Positions 40,181 through 50,355 of a stretch of 64,000 nt of DNA are shown here, one piece after another; the stretch's first letter is position 1; the number at the start of each line of letters is the position of its first letter. This stretch comes from Deinococcus taeanensis (GTDB lineage Bacteria > Deinococcota > Deinococci > Deinococcales > Deinococcaceae), in contig NZ_CP083455.1 of assembly GCF_020229735.1 (NCBI RefSeq), positions 1,453,001 to 1,517,000 of the forward strand. Reading direction: 5' to 3'. Under the pieces are notes generated by a model, which had not been told where the DNA came from, did not search any database, and saw only the letters and a list, made by a program, of their open reading frames with translations. The position numbers and the translations under genes are program-made.

Positions 40181-41419
40181 ATGTCGCCCGCCGACCCTCC
40201 CTCGCCGGCCGCGCCCGGCCGAACAAAACTCACGCTGTTCCTGACCATCTTCATCGCCATGCTCGGCCTCAGCGTTCTGTTTCCCATCATTGCACCTCTC
40301 GGCCGCGCCCTGGGCCTCACCGAAACACAGACCGGCTGGTTCTCCACGGCGTACTCACTGATGCAGTTCCTCTTCTCCCCCATCTGGGGCCACCGCAGCG
40401 AACGCACGGGGCGCAAACCGGTGCTGCTGCTGGGGCTCGTCGGATTCTCCATCAGCTTCGGACTGTTCGGCCTCCTCGCGCACCTCGGCGTGCAGGGCAC
40501 ACTGGACGGCGCCGCCCTGTTCGGCCTGCTGGTCGCCGCGCGCCTGGTGGGCGGCATGCTGTCCAGCGCCACCCTCCCCACCGCGCAGGCCATGATGGCC
40601 GACCTGAGCAGCACCCAGGACCGCGCCGCCAGCCTCGGGCTGATCGGCGCCGCCTTCGGGCTGGGCGTCGTGTTCGGCCCCGCCATCGGCGCCGCCCTCA
40701 GCACCGTGAGCCTCACCGCGCCCATCTTCTTCAGCACCGCACTCGGCCTCGTCACCGCGCTCATCGCGTGGCGCACCCTGCCCGAAACGCGCCGCACAGA
40801 CGCCCCACCCACCCCACAGGGCAGCCGCCGCGCCCTGCTGCGCCAGCCCGGCATTCCCCTGCTGCTGATCATCAGTGCGCTGTCCACACTTGCCAGCGTG
40901 GGCATGGAACAGACCATCGGCTTCTACGTGCAGGACACCCTGAATCTCACCCCGGAAGGCGCGGCGCGCACCGTGGGCATCATGCTGACCGTGTTCGGCC
41001 TGGTGGCCGCGCTCGTCCAGGGGGGCGCCATCCGTCCCCTGGCGAAAAAACTGCCCACGGCCCCCCTCGTGGCCGCCGGCCTGCTGATCATGGGCGCCGG
41101 CATGCTGCTCGTGCCCGCCGCACAGACCTTCTGGCCCATCACGGTGGCCCTGGCGGTCATCGGTATCGGCAGCGCCATCCTGAGCCCCAGCCTCAGCGCA
41201 GGGCTGAGCCTGAGTGTCAGTGAGGACCTGCAGGGCACCGTGGCGGGACTGAACTCCAGCGCTCTGGCCCTGGGCCGCATGACCGGCCCCCTCCTGGGCA
41301 CCGGCCTGTACCAGACGGTCAGTCACGCCGCGCCGTACCTGCTGAGCGGCGGCGTGCTGCTGACCCTGCTGCTGGTGGTCGTGGTCCTTCGCCCGCAGGT
41401 GAAACCCGCCCCCACCTGA
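40181..41419 (+). CDS. MFS drug-efflux-like transporter, 412 aa
   Basis: Twelve-helix major facilitator of the DHA1 (drug:H+ antiporter) class. Motif A between helices 2 and 3 reads [16 protein letters not shown], and [15 protein letters not shown] is motif C-like, which marks antiporters. Substrate unknown. Promoter overlaps a TetR-type operator, which suggests drug-inducible control, but no TetR gene is near. Leaderless start. Confidence 0.88.
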   Translation: MSPADPPSPAAPGRTKLTLFLTIFIAMLGLSVLFPIIAPLGRALGLTETQTGWFSTAYSLMQFLFSPIWGHRSERTGRKPVLLLGLVGFSISFGLFGLLAHLGVQGTLDGAALFGLLVAARLVGGMLSSATLPTAQAMMADLSSTQDRAASLGLIGAAFGLGVVFGPAIGAALSTVSLTAPIFFSTALGLVTALIAWRTLPETRRTDAPPTPQGSRRALLRQPGIPLLLIISALSTLASVGMEQTIGFYVQDTLNLTPEGAARTVGIMLTVFGLVAALVQGGAIRPLAKKLPTAPLVAAGLLIMGAGMLLVPAAQTFWPITVALAVIGIGSAILSPSLSAGLSLSVSEDLQGTVAGLNSSALALGRMTGPLLGTGLYQTVSHAAPYLLSGGVLLTLLLVVVVLRPQVKPAPT

Positions 41420-41440
41420 GCGGCCCGCACGCCCCGGGAC

Positions 41441-41474
41441 ACGCGCCTCACGCCCGGGCGGGCGTGAGGCGCGT
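41441..41474. terminator. 15-bp perfect hairpin after the MFS gene
   Basis: ACGCGCCTCACGCCC-GGGC-GGGCGTGAGGCGCGT. Its last base is the first base of the rsmB -10 box. Confidence 0.75.
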
Positions 41475-41479
41475 ACACT
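41474..41479 (+). promoter_or_regulatory. -10 box (leaderless) of rsmB
   Basis: TACACT with a 6-nt gap to the GTG at 41486. Confidence 0.55.
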
Positions 41480-41485
41480 GCCCCG

Positions 41486-42765
41486 GTGACCGACGCCCCG
41501 CGCCGCCCCCAACGCCCCCGCCCCAGCGGGGACCGCCCCGGCCCCTTCAACCCCGCGCGCGAACTGGCCGTGCGCGTGCTGCTCCGCGTGCTCGACGCCG
41601 ACGCCTTCGCTGCTCCCACCCTGGACGCCGCGCTGCAGCAGGCCCACCTGCCCACCCGGGACGCCGGGCTCGCCACGCACATTGTGTACGGCACGCTCCG
41701 GCATGCTCCCAGCCTGACCCGCAGCCTGAACGCCCTGCTCACCGGAGACACGCACCCCAAAACCCGCACGCTCCTGATGGCCGGCGCGTTCGAGAAACTG
41801 TTCCTGGGCACCCCACCCCACGCGGTGGCAAGTGAATACGTGAACCTCGCCCGGGGCGCCCGCCTGGCCCCCCGGGCCTCGTGAACGCCGTGCTGCGCCG
41901 CGTGGAGCGCAGCCCCGACCCAACCGAACTTCCCGGCTGGCTCGCGGACGTGTACCACGGCGCGTACGGGGACCGCGCGCCCACGGTCATCGCGGACCTG
42001 CTGAACGCTCAGCCGCTGTGGCTGAGTCTCTCCGACGACGGCGTGCGCGCCCTGGAAGCGGAGGGCAGTCTGGTGCTGCCGGGCGTGCAGGGCGTGGACC
42101 GCGTGGAACTTGAGCGGCCACTGCGGCAGACCACGGCGTTCCAGCGGGGCCAGGCGCAGCCGATCAATCCGGCCAGCCTCGCCTGCGTGGACGCCCTCGG
42201 GGACGTTCAGGGCGCGCGGGTGCTGGACCTCGCGGGCGGCGCGGGCGTGAAGGCAGCCATGCTCGCCACGCGCGGCGCGCAGGTGACGAGCGTGGACGTC
42301 GTGGCCCGCAAACACGACGCGGCCCGCGCGAACCTCAACCGCCTGGGGCTGAAGGCCGAGTTCGTGACGCACGACCTGACCCGTCCCCTGGACCTGACGC
42401 CCGCGCCGTTTGTGCTTCTCGACGCGCCCTGTACGGGGAGCGGCACCCTGCGCAGTCACCCCGAGATCAAGTTGCGGCTCACGCCCCACGCCGTGCAGGA
42501 AATGTCCCGCCTGCAGGCGAGCATGCTGCCAAACGCCGCGGCGCTGGTCGAGCCCGGCGGCACGCTGGTGTACTCGGTGTGCTCCGTCACTCCCGAGGAA
42601 GGGCCGCAGCTGGTGCAGGTGTTCCTGGCGGAGCACCCGGCCTTCCAGGCTGAGGACGTTCCGAACGTGGAGGTGCCCAGCGTGCCGGCCGGTCCGGGGG
42701 TGCTGACCATCCCCGAAGGCGGGATCGACGGTTTCTTCATCGCCCGGCTGCGCCGGCACGACTGA
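41486..42765 (+). pseudogene. rsmB: 16S rRNA (cytosine-C5) methyltransferase RsmB, split by a frameshift at 41868-41873
   Basis: RsmB methylates C967 of 16S rRNA in E. coli. The N-terminal NusB-like domain (41486-41884) has [16 protein letters not shown] and [13 protein letters not shown]; it should continue into [11 protein letters not shown], but that is one base off. The second frame (41881-42765) has the complete methyltransferase: ARVLDLAGGAGVKAAMLATRGA, FVLLDAPCTGSGTLR (motif IV Cys), TLVYSVCSVTPEEG (motif VI Cys) and GGIDGFFIARL. A missing C in the CCCCCC run restores it (426 aa). The second ORF begins with GTG overlapping the first stop by 4 nt, so coupled translation could still make both halves. 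Confidence 0.85.
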
Positions 42766-42809
42766 CGCCCACCCCCGGCGCTCCCTTTCTGCCGGGCTCC
42801 CCAACGAGG

Positions 42810-42834
42810 ACCGGGCCGCGCGGGGCGGCCCGGT
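42810..42834. terminator. bidirectional hairpin terminator
   Basis: 9-bp stem ACCGGGCCG / CGGCCCGGT between the convergent rsmB and deoD stops. Confidence 0.7.
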
Positions 42835-42849
42835 GCTGTGCATTCTGGG

Positions 42850-43563
42850 TTACTGGGCGTCGGCCAGGGCGGCGTCCAGCGCGATTTCGATCATGGCGTT
42901 AAAGGTCAGCTGACGCTCCTCGGCCGTGGTTTCCTCCCTTGTGATGAGGTGGTCGCTGATGGTGAGGACCGTCAGGGCCTTCACGCCGTGCTTGGCCGCC
43001 AGGGTGTACAGCCCGGCCGCTTCCATTTCGACGGCGAGCACGCCGAAGTCCGCCCAGAGTTTGTACTGGTCGAAACTGTCGTGGTAGAAGGTGTCGCTGC
43101 TCATGATGTTGCCGACGTGCGTGGCGTGGCCGCGCTCGCGGGCGATCTGATAGGCGCGCATCAGCAGGCCGAAGTCAGCGATGGGCGCGAAGTTCTTGTG
43201 CCCGAAGCGGATGTTGTTGATGTTGCTGTCCGTGCAGGCCGCCTGGGCGAGAACGATGTCGCGCACATGCACGTCCGCCTGGTAGCTGCCGGCGGTGCCG
43301 ACGCGGATCAGGTTCCTGCAGCCGTACTCGGTGATGAGTTCACTCACGTAAATCATGGAGCTGGCGATGCCCATGCCGGTGCCCTGCACGCTGACCCGCT
43401 GGCCCTTGTACGTGCCGGTGTAGCCGTGCATGCCGCGCACGGTGTTGTGCAGCACGGGATTGTCCAGGAAGGTTTCGGCGATGTGCCTGGCGCGCAGCGG
43501 GTCGCCCGGGAGCAGGACGGTTTCGGCAATCTGACCGGGTTCGGCGTTCAGGTGAAGACTCAT
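42850..43563 (-). CDS. deoD: purine nucleoside phosphorylase DeoD-type, 237 aa
   Basis: Hexameric-type PNP that splits purine nucleosides with phosphate. [16 protein letters not shown] (phosphate site), [40 protein letters not shown] (ribose contact) and TISDHL (catalytic Asp) are present. Starts 3 nt after the alaX stop, yet has its own TAGCCT box inside the end of alaX. Confidence 0.95.
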   Translation of the reverse strand: MSLHLNAEPGQIAETVLLPGDPLRARHIAETFLDNPVLHNTVRGMHGYTGTYKGQRVSVQGTGMGIASSMIYVSELITEYGCRNLIRVGTAGSYQADVHVRDIVLAQAACTDSNINNIRFGHKNFAPIADFGLLMRAYQIARERGHATHVGNIMSSDTFYHDSFDQYKLWADFGVLAVEMEAAGLYTLAAKHGVKALTVLTISDHLITREETTAEERQLTFNAMIEIALDAALADAQ

Positions 43564-43566
43564 GCG

Positions 43567-44790
43567 TTACAGGCTAGCAGGGTCGTCCAGACAGGCGTCC
43601 CGGCTTGGGGGGGCGCTGAGGTGCCGGCGCACGGCACTCAGGAACGCGTCCGGGTGGGTGGTGCTGCCCTGCGCGAGGTCGGGCCGCCCACCGCCCTTGC
43701 CGCCCGCGTCGGCGAGTGCGGCGCGCAGCAGGGTGCCGGCGTTGACGTCCGGGTGGGTGCTGGCCACGCCGCAGCGGCCCCCTTCGGCCAGCGCGACCAC
43801 CACAGTCTGGGGCGGCAGCCCGGTGAGCGCCGCCTGCAGGCCGGCAGGGTCGGGGAGGCGCACGGCGCGTAGGGCCAGGGCGCCGTGCGTTTCGCTGGGG
43901 GCGGCGTCCCGCAGGGCGCGGGCGTGCGTGTCATGCAGGGCGGTGAGCTGCTGGTGCAGGGCGGCGCGGTCGTCACTGAGTGCCTGTACGCGCTGCGGGA
44001 GGCGCTCGACGGGCACGCTGAAGTCCTGGGCGAGGCGGCGTGCGTCGGCGTACACGCCGCTCAGGTACGTGCTCGCTTCCTCTCCGGCCATGAAGGTCAC
44101 GCGGGTGACCCCACCCTTGATGCGTTCGGTGCGGAGAATCACGACCGGGGCGGCCATGCTGGCGTGCGGGACGTGCGTGCCTCCGCAGGCGCTGACGTCG
44201 AAGGGCGCGCCCTGGTCATCCTCGAAGATCACGAGGCGTACGTCCCCGCGGACCTTCGTGTCCCGCCGCAGAGGGTAGTGGTGCAGGTCGGTTTCGGGGA
44301 CGACGGGGGTTCGCAGCGTGAGTTCCGTGCGGGCCAGCGTCTGGCGCAGGAGGGTTTCGGCGGCGCGGACGTGCACTTCGGCCGGATCTCCGCTCAGATC
44401 AATGCTGCACTCAGGACTGGTCATGCTCACGGCTACCACCGTGAAGGCGGGGTTCACCTGCGTGAACGCCTGGGCGAGCAGGTGTTCGGCGCTGTGGCGC
44501 TGCATGTGCCGCCAGCGGCGGTCACGGTCCACCTCGCCGTGCACGGTGGTGCCGGCGGGCGGCGGGGCGGCGTCCAGGGTGTGCCAGATCAGGCCGGTGG
44601 TCTTGTCCTTGCGGCTGCCGGTCACGCGCGCCTGTCCTCCAGGCCAGCGCAGCAGGCCGGTGTCGGCGGCCTGGCCGCCCGCTTCGGGGTACAGGGCGGT
44701 GGCGTCCAGGGTGAGGGCCTGCCCCTCGGTGGCCTGGACGGTGGCAGCGAAGCTCATGAGGGTACTGTCGTGGAACAGGGGGCGGGTCAT
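43567..44790 (-). CDS. alanyl-tRNA editing protein (AlaX-L), 407 aa
   Basis: Free-standing editing domain that removes Ser or Gly mischarged on tRNA-Ala. Zinc ligands: RHSAEHLL (HxxxH) and CGGTHV (CxxxH). Preceded by LYPEAGGQAADTG, the glycine-rich motif of AlaRS editing relatives, and followed by a coiled coil and a DHHA1-like domain (GGKGGGRPDLAQGS). Full long-form AlaX. TAGCCT lies 8 nt before the ATG. Confidence 0.9.
   Translation of the reverse strand: MTRPLFHDSTLMSFAATVQATEGQALTLDATALYPEAGGQAADTGLLRWPGGQARVTGSRKDKTTGLIWHTLDAAPPPAGTTVHGEVDRDRRWRHMQRHSAEHLLAQAFTQVNPAFTVVAVSMTSPECSIDLSGDPAEVHVRAAETLLRQTLARTELTLRTPVVPETDLHHYPLRRDTKVRGDVRLVIFEDDQGAPFDVSACGGTHVPHASMAAPVVILRTERIKGGVTRVTFMAGEEASTYLSGVYADARRLAQDFSVPVERLPQRVQALSDDRAALHQQLTALHDTHARALRDAAPSETHGALALRAVRLPDPAGLQAALTGLPPQTVVVALAEGGRCGVASTHPDVNAGTLLRAALADAGGKGGGRPDLAQGSTTHPDAFLSAVRRHLSAPPSRDACLDDPASL
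43571..43576 (-). promoter_or_regulatory. -10 box (leaderless) of deoD
   Basis: TAGCCT on the minus strand, 7 nt before the ATG at 43563, lying inside the end of alaX. Confidence 0.5.
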
Positions 44791-44798
44791 ACCGGTTC

Positions 44799-44804
44799 AG
44801 GCTA
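44799..44804 (-). promoter_or_regulatory. -10 box of alaX
   Basis: TAGCCT on the minus strand with an 8-nt gap to the ATG at 44790. Confidence 0.45.
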
Positions 44805-44906
44805 GCGCCTGCCGGGCAGGGCCGTCCGGGTCGCGGTAGGCGCAGTCTGAAGTCTGGCGCAAGGGCTGGTGAACGCTTGATGGCGGCGCCGGCCGTGGGA
44901 CGTTCC

Positions 44907-44912
44907 TACACT
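44907..44912 (+). promoter_or_regulatory. -10 box of the leader-ORF / small membrane protein unit
   Basis: TACACT with a 6-nt gap to the GTG at 44919. Confidence 0.5.
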
Positions 44913-44918
44913 GGTCCG

Positions 44919-44948
44919 GTGGCGCCGCCGGCCCCGTGGGCGGCGTGA
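44919..44948 (+). CDS. putative leaderless leader peptide, 9 aa
   Basis: VAPPAPWAA then stop (GTG read as Met). The start is 6 nt after TACACT. It ends 3 nt before the GGAGG that serves the gene at 44962. Coding is inferred from position only. Confidence 0.45.
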   Translation: MAPPAPWAA

Positions 44949-44961
44949 TGTGGAGGGACGT

Positions 44962-45153
44962 GTGGCGAATCTGGGCCTGGAGAAACTGGGAATTCTGATG
45001 GTGATCGCAGCGGTGTTCGGTGCGGGGAACGCGTTCGGCTGGCCGCCGCCGGGCACGCTGCTGAGCGCTGTGGTCCTGCTGTGGGGTGGAATTGCCCTGG
45101 ACGTGGCGGGCACGCGGCGTCGTGCGGTGTCCGGAGCGGCCCGTGTGCGCTGA
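44962..45153 (+). CDS. small two-helix membrane protein, 63 aa
   Basis: Two hydrophobic helices (LGILMVIAAVFGAGNAFG and LLSAVVLLWGGIALDVAG) with a short basic tail RRRAVSGAARVR, so probably both ends cytoplasmic. The GTG at 44962 has GGAGG 5 nt upstream. Function unknown. It ends just before a strong bidirectional terminator. Confidence 0.7.
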   Translation: MANLGLEKLGILMVIAAVFGAGNAFGWPPPGTLLSAVVLLWGGIALDVAGTRRRAVSGAARVR

Positions 45154-45171
45154 GGGCCGGGCGAGCTGAAC

Positions 45172-45210
45172 GCAGGGACCGCCACAGCGGGAAGCTGTGG
45201 CGGTCCCTGC
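45172..45210. terminator. 17-bp perfect bidirectional terminator
   Basis: GCAGGGACCGCCACAGC / GCTGTGGCGGTCCCTGC around loop GGGAA, between convergent genes. Confidence 0.85.
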
Positions 45211-45228
45211 GGGCACCGTGGAGTCTGT

Positions 45229-47339
<2,111 letters not shown>

Positions 47340-47343
<4 letters not shown>

Positions 47344-47855
47344 GGGTGCTCCTGGCACGGCTCGGTGGAGAACTGGGGGTCAAGCTCGTCGAGGACGGCC
47401 TGCAGGTGGTGCGAGGCCGCCTGCACCGTGCTGAGGTTCACGCCCTGGAAGGCGGTGACATAGGCACTGACAAATTCGCTGTCCATGCGGCCCACGATGT
47501 TGCGGCCGGCGGGCGTGAGTTCCACGAGTTTCTCGCGGCGGTTGTCGGGGTTCTCGGTGCGCTGGGCGAGGCCGCGCTTGACAAGGCGTTCGACGAGGTG
47601 ACTGGCGGCCGGCAGGCTCAGGCGGATGCGTTCGCTCAGCTGCGTCACGCTCATGGGGGCGTAGGCGCGCAGCTGGTGCAGGGCCGTAATCTGCGAGAAG
47701 CTCAGGTCGTGGTCCATCAGTTCGTCCTGCATGCCGCGCATCACGCGGCTGCTGATGATGCGGTGCAGGCGTTTCATGGCCCGGCCGAACTGCTGGGCGG
47801 CCTGCAGATGTTCAGGACTCACGCCGTCCGGCGGGGCGCTCTCAGGAGGAATCAT
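47340..47855 (-). CDS. MarR-family transcriptional regulator, 171 aa
   Basis: Winged-helix repressor of about usual length. HTH segment MSVTQLSERIRLSLPAASHLVERLVKRGLA, wing TENPDNRREKLVELTPAG, and N- and C-terminal dimerisation helices. First full gene of a two-gene operon with the efflux pump, which it likely represses until a ligand binds. Its ATG at 47855 lies inside the mini-ORF 47842-47880. Confidence 0.9.
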
Positions 47856-47880
47856 ACTTCCAATCTTGCAACAGTCTCAT
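47842..47880 (-). CDS. putative leaderless leader peptide of marR, 12 aa
   Basis: Reads MRLLQDWKYDSS then stop. ATG at 47880 is exactly 7 nt after TACTGT. The stop lies just past the marR start, so the two frames overlap by 14 nt. marR itself has only a weak SD (GGAAG), which would make coupling useful. Not tested. Confidence 0.5.
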   Translation of the reverse strand: MRLLQDWKYDSS

Positions 47881-47887
47881 AGCCAAG

Positions 47888-47893
47888 ACAGTA
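47888..47893 (-). promoter_or_regulatory. -10 box of the marR operon
   Basis: TACTGT on the minus strand, 7 nt before the mini-ORF ATG. ACAGT recurs at least three times in this short region and may be a MarR binding element. Confidence 0.5.
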
Positions 47894-47973
47894 CGACAGT
47901 TCGCATCCTCTCGGCCATAGATGGATATGCCTATGGCCCTCCCCAGTGCACGAACTGAGGTGCGCACAACGAA

Positions 47974-48005
47974 GCAGGGGCGGGGGCGGCTGCCCCCGCC
48001 CCTGC
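47974..48005 (-). terminator. hairpin terminator of the class-V aminotransferase
   Basis: 14-bp stem GCAGGGGCGGGGGC / GCCCCCGCCCCTGC, loop GGCT, 10 bp after the stop. No T-tract. Confidence 0.75.
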
Positions 48006-48014
48006 TCCCAGACC

Positions 48015-49172
48015 TCAACTCAGGGCAGCCCAGGCCGCCTGCACCGCCGCACCCCGCTCAAAGGACACGCCCAGCGCGCGGAAGCAGTCCTCCAGAATGC
48101 CCGCAATCGCCAGGGCATCGTACCGGTCTGCGTACCCCATGGTGCTCACCCGGAACACCGTGTCCTCGTGCGGCGCCTGCCCCGGCAGGGCCCGCTGTCC
48201 CATGGCGGCCAGTTGCGCCGCCACCTGCCGTCCCGTGACCCCGGCGGGCGGCGTGAGCACCGCCACCGCCGGGCTGGTCCGCGCCGCCCAGGCGGACGCC
48301 CCCAGCGCGGTACCTGCCGCAATCAGCGCGTCGGTCTTGCGGCGCTGCTCGGCCCACAGCACCTCCAGCGGCACACTCAACAGCCGGTCGAGGGCCGTGT
48401 CCAGCGCGTAGATCAGGTTGATGGCCGGGGTCTGCGGCGTGTTCCCGGCCTTCTGGCCCGCCAGTTCCCGCGTCATGTCCAGGTAGAAGCCGCGCTCCGG
48501 GTTCTGAATGAGGCGCGCCTGCACCTCCGGGCTGAACAGCACGAACCCCAGTCCGGGGGGTGTGGCCGTGCCCTTCTGGCTGCCGGAGACGATCACGTCC
48601 ACGCCCCACGCTGCCGGACGCAGCTCAGCCACGCCGTACGACGTGATGCAGTCGGCAATGATGATCAGGTCCGGATTGGCCGCCTTCGCGGCCCGCGCGA
48701 TGGCTTCCAGGTCGTGCAGTGCGCCGGTGCTCGTCTCGCTGTGCGTGATCAGCAGCGTGTGCGCGTCCCTCGCGGCGTCCGCGACCTCCTGCGGGTCGAG
48801 CACCTCACCCCAGGGCCGGGCGACCAGCTGCGTGTCGTACCCGAAGCGGCGGGCCATCTCGCCCCAGCGTTCGCTGAACTTTCCAGCCTGAGCGTTCACC
48901 ACCTTCGCGCCGCCCGGCGTGGTACTGACCAGCGCGCCCTCGAAGGCGCCGGTGCCGCTGCTGGTGGTGATCACCGCGTCGTACGGATCGCCGAGCAGGC
49001 GCGTGAGCTTCTGCCGGGCTTCCATGAGCTTGGCGATTCCCGCCTGCGCGCGGTGGTGCATCTGCGGCTGCGCCAGTTGCGCCAGAACGGCGGGCGCGAC
49101 CTCGACCGGGCCGGGCGCGATCAGACGTTCGCGGTTCAGGGGCGTGAAATCCGGGCGGACAGCATCGGTCAT
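48015..49172 (-). CDS. class-V aminotransferase (AGXT/SerC-like), 385 aa
   Basis: PLP-dependent aminotransferase with the family opening [26 protein letters not shown] for cofactor binding, ADCITSYG (Asp binding pyridine N) and [16 protein letters not shown] (Schiff-base lysine). C-terminal TMGYADRYD closes the site. Family members do alanine-glyoxylate, serine-pyruvate or phosphoserine transamination. With serA 3 kb away it may supply the serine pathway, but this is inference. ATG at 49172 is 7 nt after TAAGAT. Confidence 0.88.
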   Translation of the reverse strand: MTDAVRPDFTPLNRERLIAPGPVEVAPAVLAQLAQPQMHHRAQAGIAKLMEARQKLTRLLGDPYDAVITTSSGTGAFEGALVSTTPGGAKVVNAQAGKFSERWGEMARRFGYDTQLVARPWGEVLDPQEVADAARDAHTLLITHSETSTGALHDLEAIARAAKAANPDLIIIADCITSYGVAELRPAAWGVDVIVSGSQKGTATPPGLGFVLFSPEVQARLIQNPERGFYLDMTRELAGQKAGNTPQTPAINLIYALDTALDRLLSVPLEVLWAEQRRKTDALIAAGTALGASAWAARTSPAVAVLTPPAGVTGRQVAAQLAAMGQRALPGQAPHEDTVFRVSTMGYADRYDALAIAGILEDCFRALGVSFERGAAVQAAWAALS

Positions 49173-49179
49173 GCCCAGC

Positions 49180-49185
49180 ATCTTA
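49180..49185 (-). promoter_or_regulatory. -10 box (leaderless) of the class-V aminotransferase
   Basis: TAAGAT on the minus strand, 7 nt before the ATG at 49172. The box overlaps the alternative ATG at 49181, so that one is rejected. Confidence 0.55.
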
Positions 49186-49295
49186 GGCTGCCGTCCCCGG
49201 GGCGCGTGACGCCCCTGTGCAGCCCTGCGTGAGAAACCTCACTTTTTATGGACGACATGTGAGGACAGTGTGGGGATTCTTTGATGAAATGAGAC

Positions 49296-50195
49296 ATGCA
49301 CCGCGCCCTGCGTTCCACCCTGCTCACCCTGAGCCTCGGGCTGAGCGGCACCAGCCCCGCGCAGACCACCGGCGTCCCCTCTGGCCTCCCCCTGCCTGCG
49401 CCGCTGACCCTGCCGGACGGGCAACCGGTCGCCGCGAACGCCATGGTCGACCGCGCCGAGATTTTCGACCTGCTCGTGCAGGCAGACTTCCGCTCCTGCG
49501 GACAGACCGCCCGCCGTGACCCCGTGCTGGACGCCGTGGCCGCCCGGGTGGCACGCGGCTTCTCACTAAAGACCGAGCTGCAGAGCGCAAAGGTGCGGGC
49601 GCAGAAAGCCAACCAGTTCGTCCTGCCGAAACTGGGCCGCGCGCCCGCCGTCGTGCAGGCCCTGGCCAACCAGTGCGCCATGAGGGTCGGCTTCACCCGC
49701 TACGGCCTGGCCGTACAGGACGGCCGCGCCGCGCTGGTCAGCGTGAAACCCGCCCAGATCGAAGCGGACGACCCCCGCGCGTGGCTGCTGCACTTCCTCG
49801 ACCTGACCAACGAGGCCCGCCGTCAGGGGCAACGCTGCGGGGACGAACTGTTCCACAGTGCTCCGCCCCTCACCTGGAACGATCAGCTGGCCATCTCCGC
49901 CCAGACGCACCTGAACGACATGATCCGCCTGAATTTCCGGGGCCACATGAACCCCGAAACCGGCAGCGCCCCACCAGACCGCGCCCGCGCCGCCGGGTAC
50001 CCCAGTACGGCCGTCGGTGAGAACGCCGCGTACGACTCCACCACACCCGAGGACGCCCTGCAAAGCCTGCTGGACAGCCCCAGCCACTGCCGCATCCTCA
50101 TGAACAGCGACTGGCGCGACTTTGGCGCCGCGATGGGCAACGGCACCCCCAACACGGTGTTCGCGACCTACTGGGTGCAGGACTTCGGCCGCTGA
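49296..50195 (+). CDS. secreted CAP (SCP/PR-1) domain protein, 299 aa
   Basis: Signal peptide (TLLTLSLGLSGTSPAQ), an N-terminal region of about 120 residues, and a CAP domain (about 160-299): LTNEARRQGQRCG, LTWNDQLAISAQTHLNDMI, FRGHMNPETG (His), GENAAYDSTTPEDALQSLLDSPSHCRILMNSDWRDFGAAM (His/Glu positions). CAP proteins bind sterols or act as extracellular enzymes; bacterial roles are unknown. The two Cys pairs are consistent with export. Confidence 0.85.
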   Translation: MHRALRSTLLTLSLGLSGTSPAQTTGVPSGLPLPAPLTLPDGQPVAANAMVDRAEIFDLLVQADFRSCGQTARRDPVLDAVAARVARGFSLKTELQSAKVRAQKANQFVLPKLGRAPAVVQALANQCAMRVGFTRYGLAVQDGRAALVSVKPAQIEADDPRAWLLHFLDLTNEARRQGQRCGDELFHSAPPLTWNDQLAISAQTHLNDMIRLNFRGHMNPETGSAPPDRARAAGYPSTAVGENAAYDSTTPEDALQSLLDSPSHCRILMNSDWRDFGAAMGNGTPNTVFATYWVQDFGR

Positions 50196-50344
50196 CCAGA
50201 CGAGGGGTCATGGCCAGGAGCGGTGGCCCGCCCTGAGCGCCTACAGCCAGTTCACCCACTGACCGCTTCCCACCCTCCACGCCCTGCGCGCCTGCCCTCC
50301 TCTACATGAAGGCGTCCGGAAGCCGCGCCCTGCCCCGTCCGCTT

Positions 50345-50350
50345 TAGGCT
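50345..50350 (+). promoter_or_regulatory. -10 box (leaderless) of the disulfide reductase
   Basis: TAGGCT with a 5-nt gap to the ATG at 50356. Confidence 0.4.
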
Positions 50351-50355
50351 GCGGC

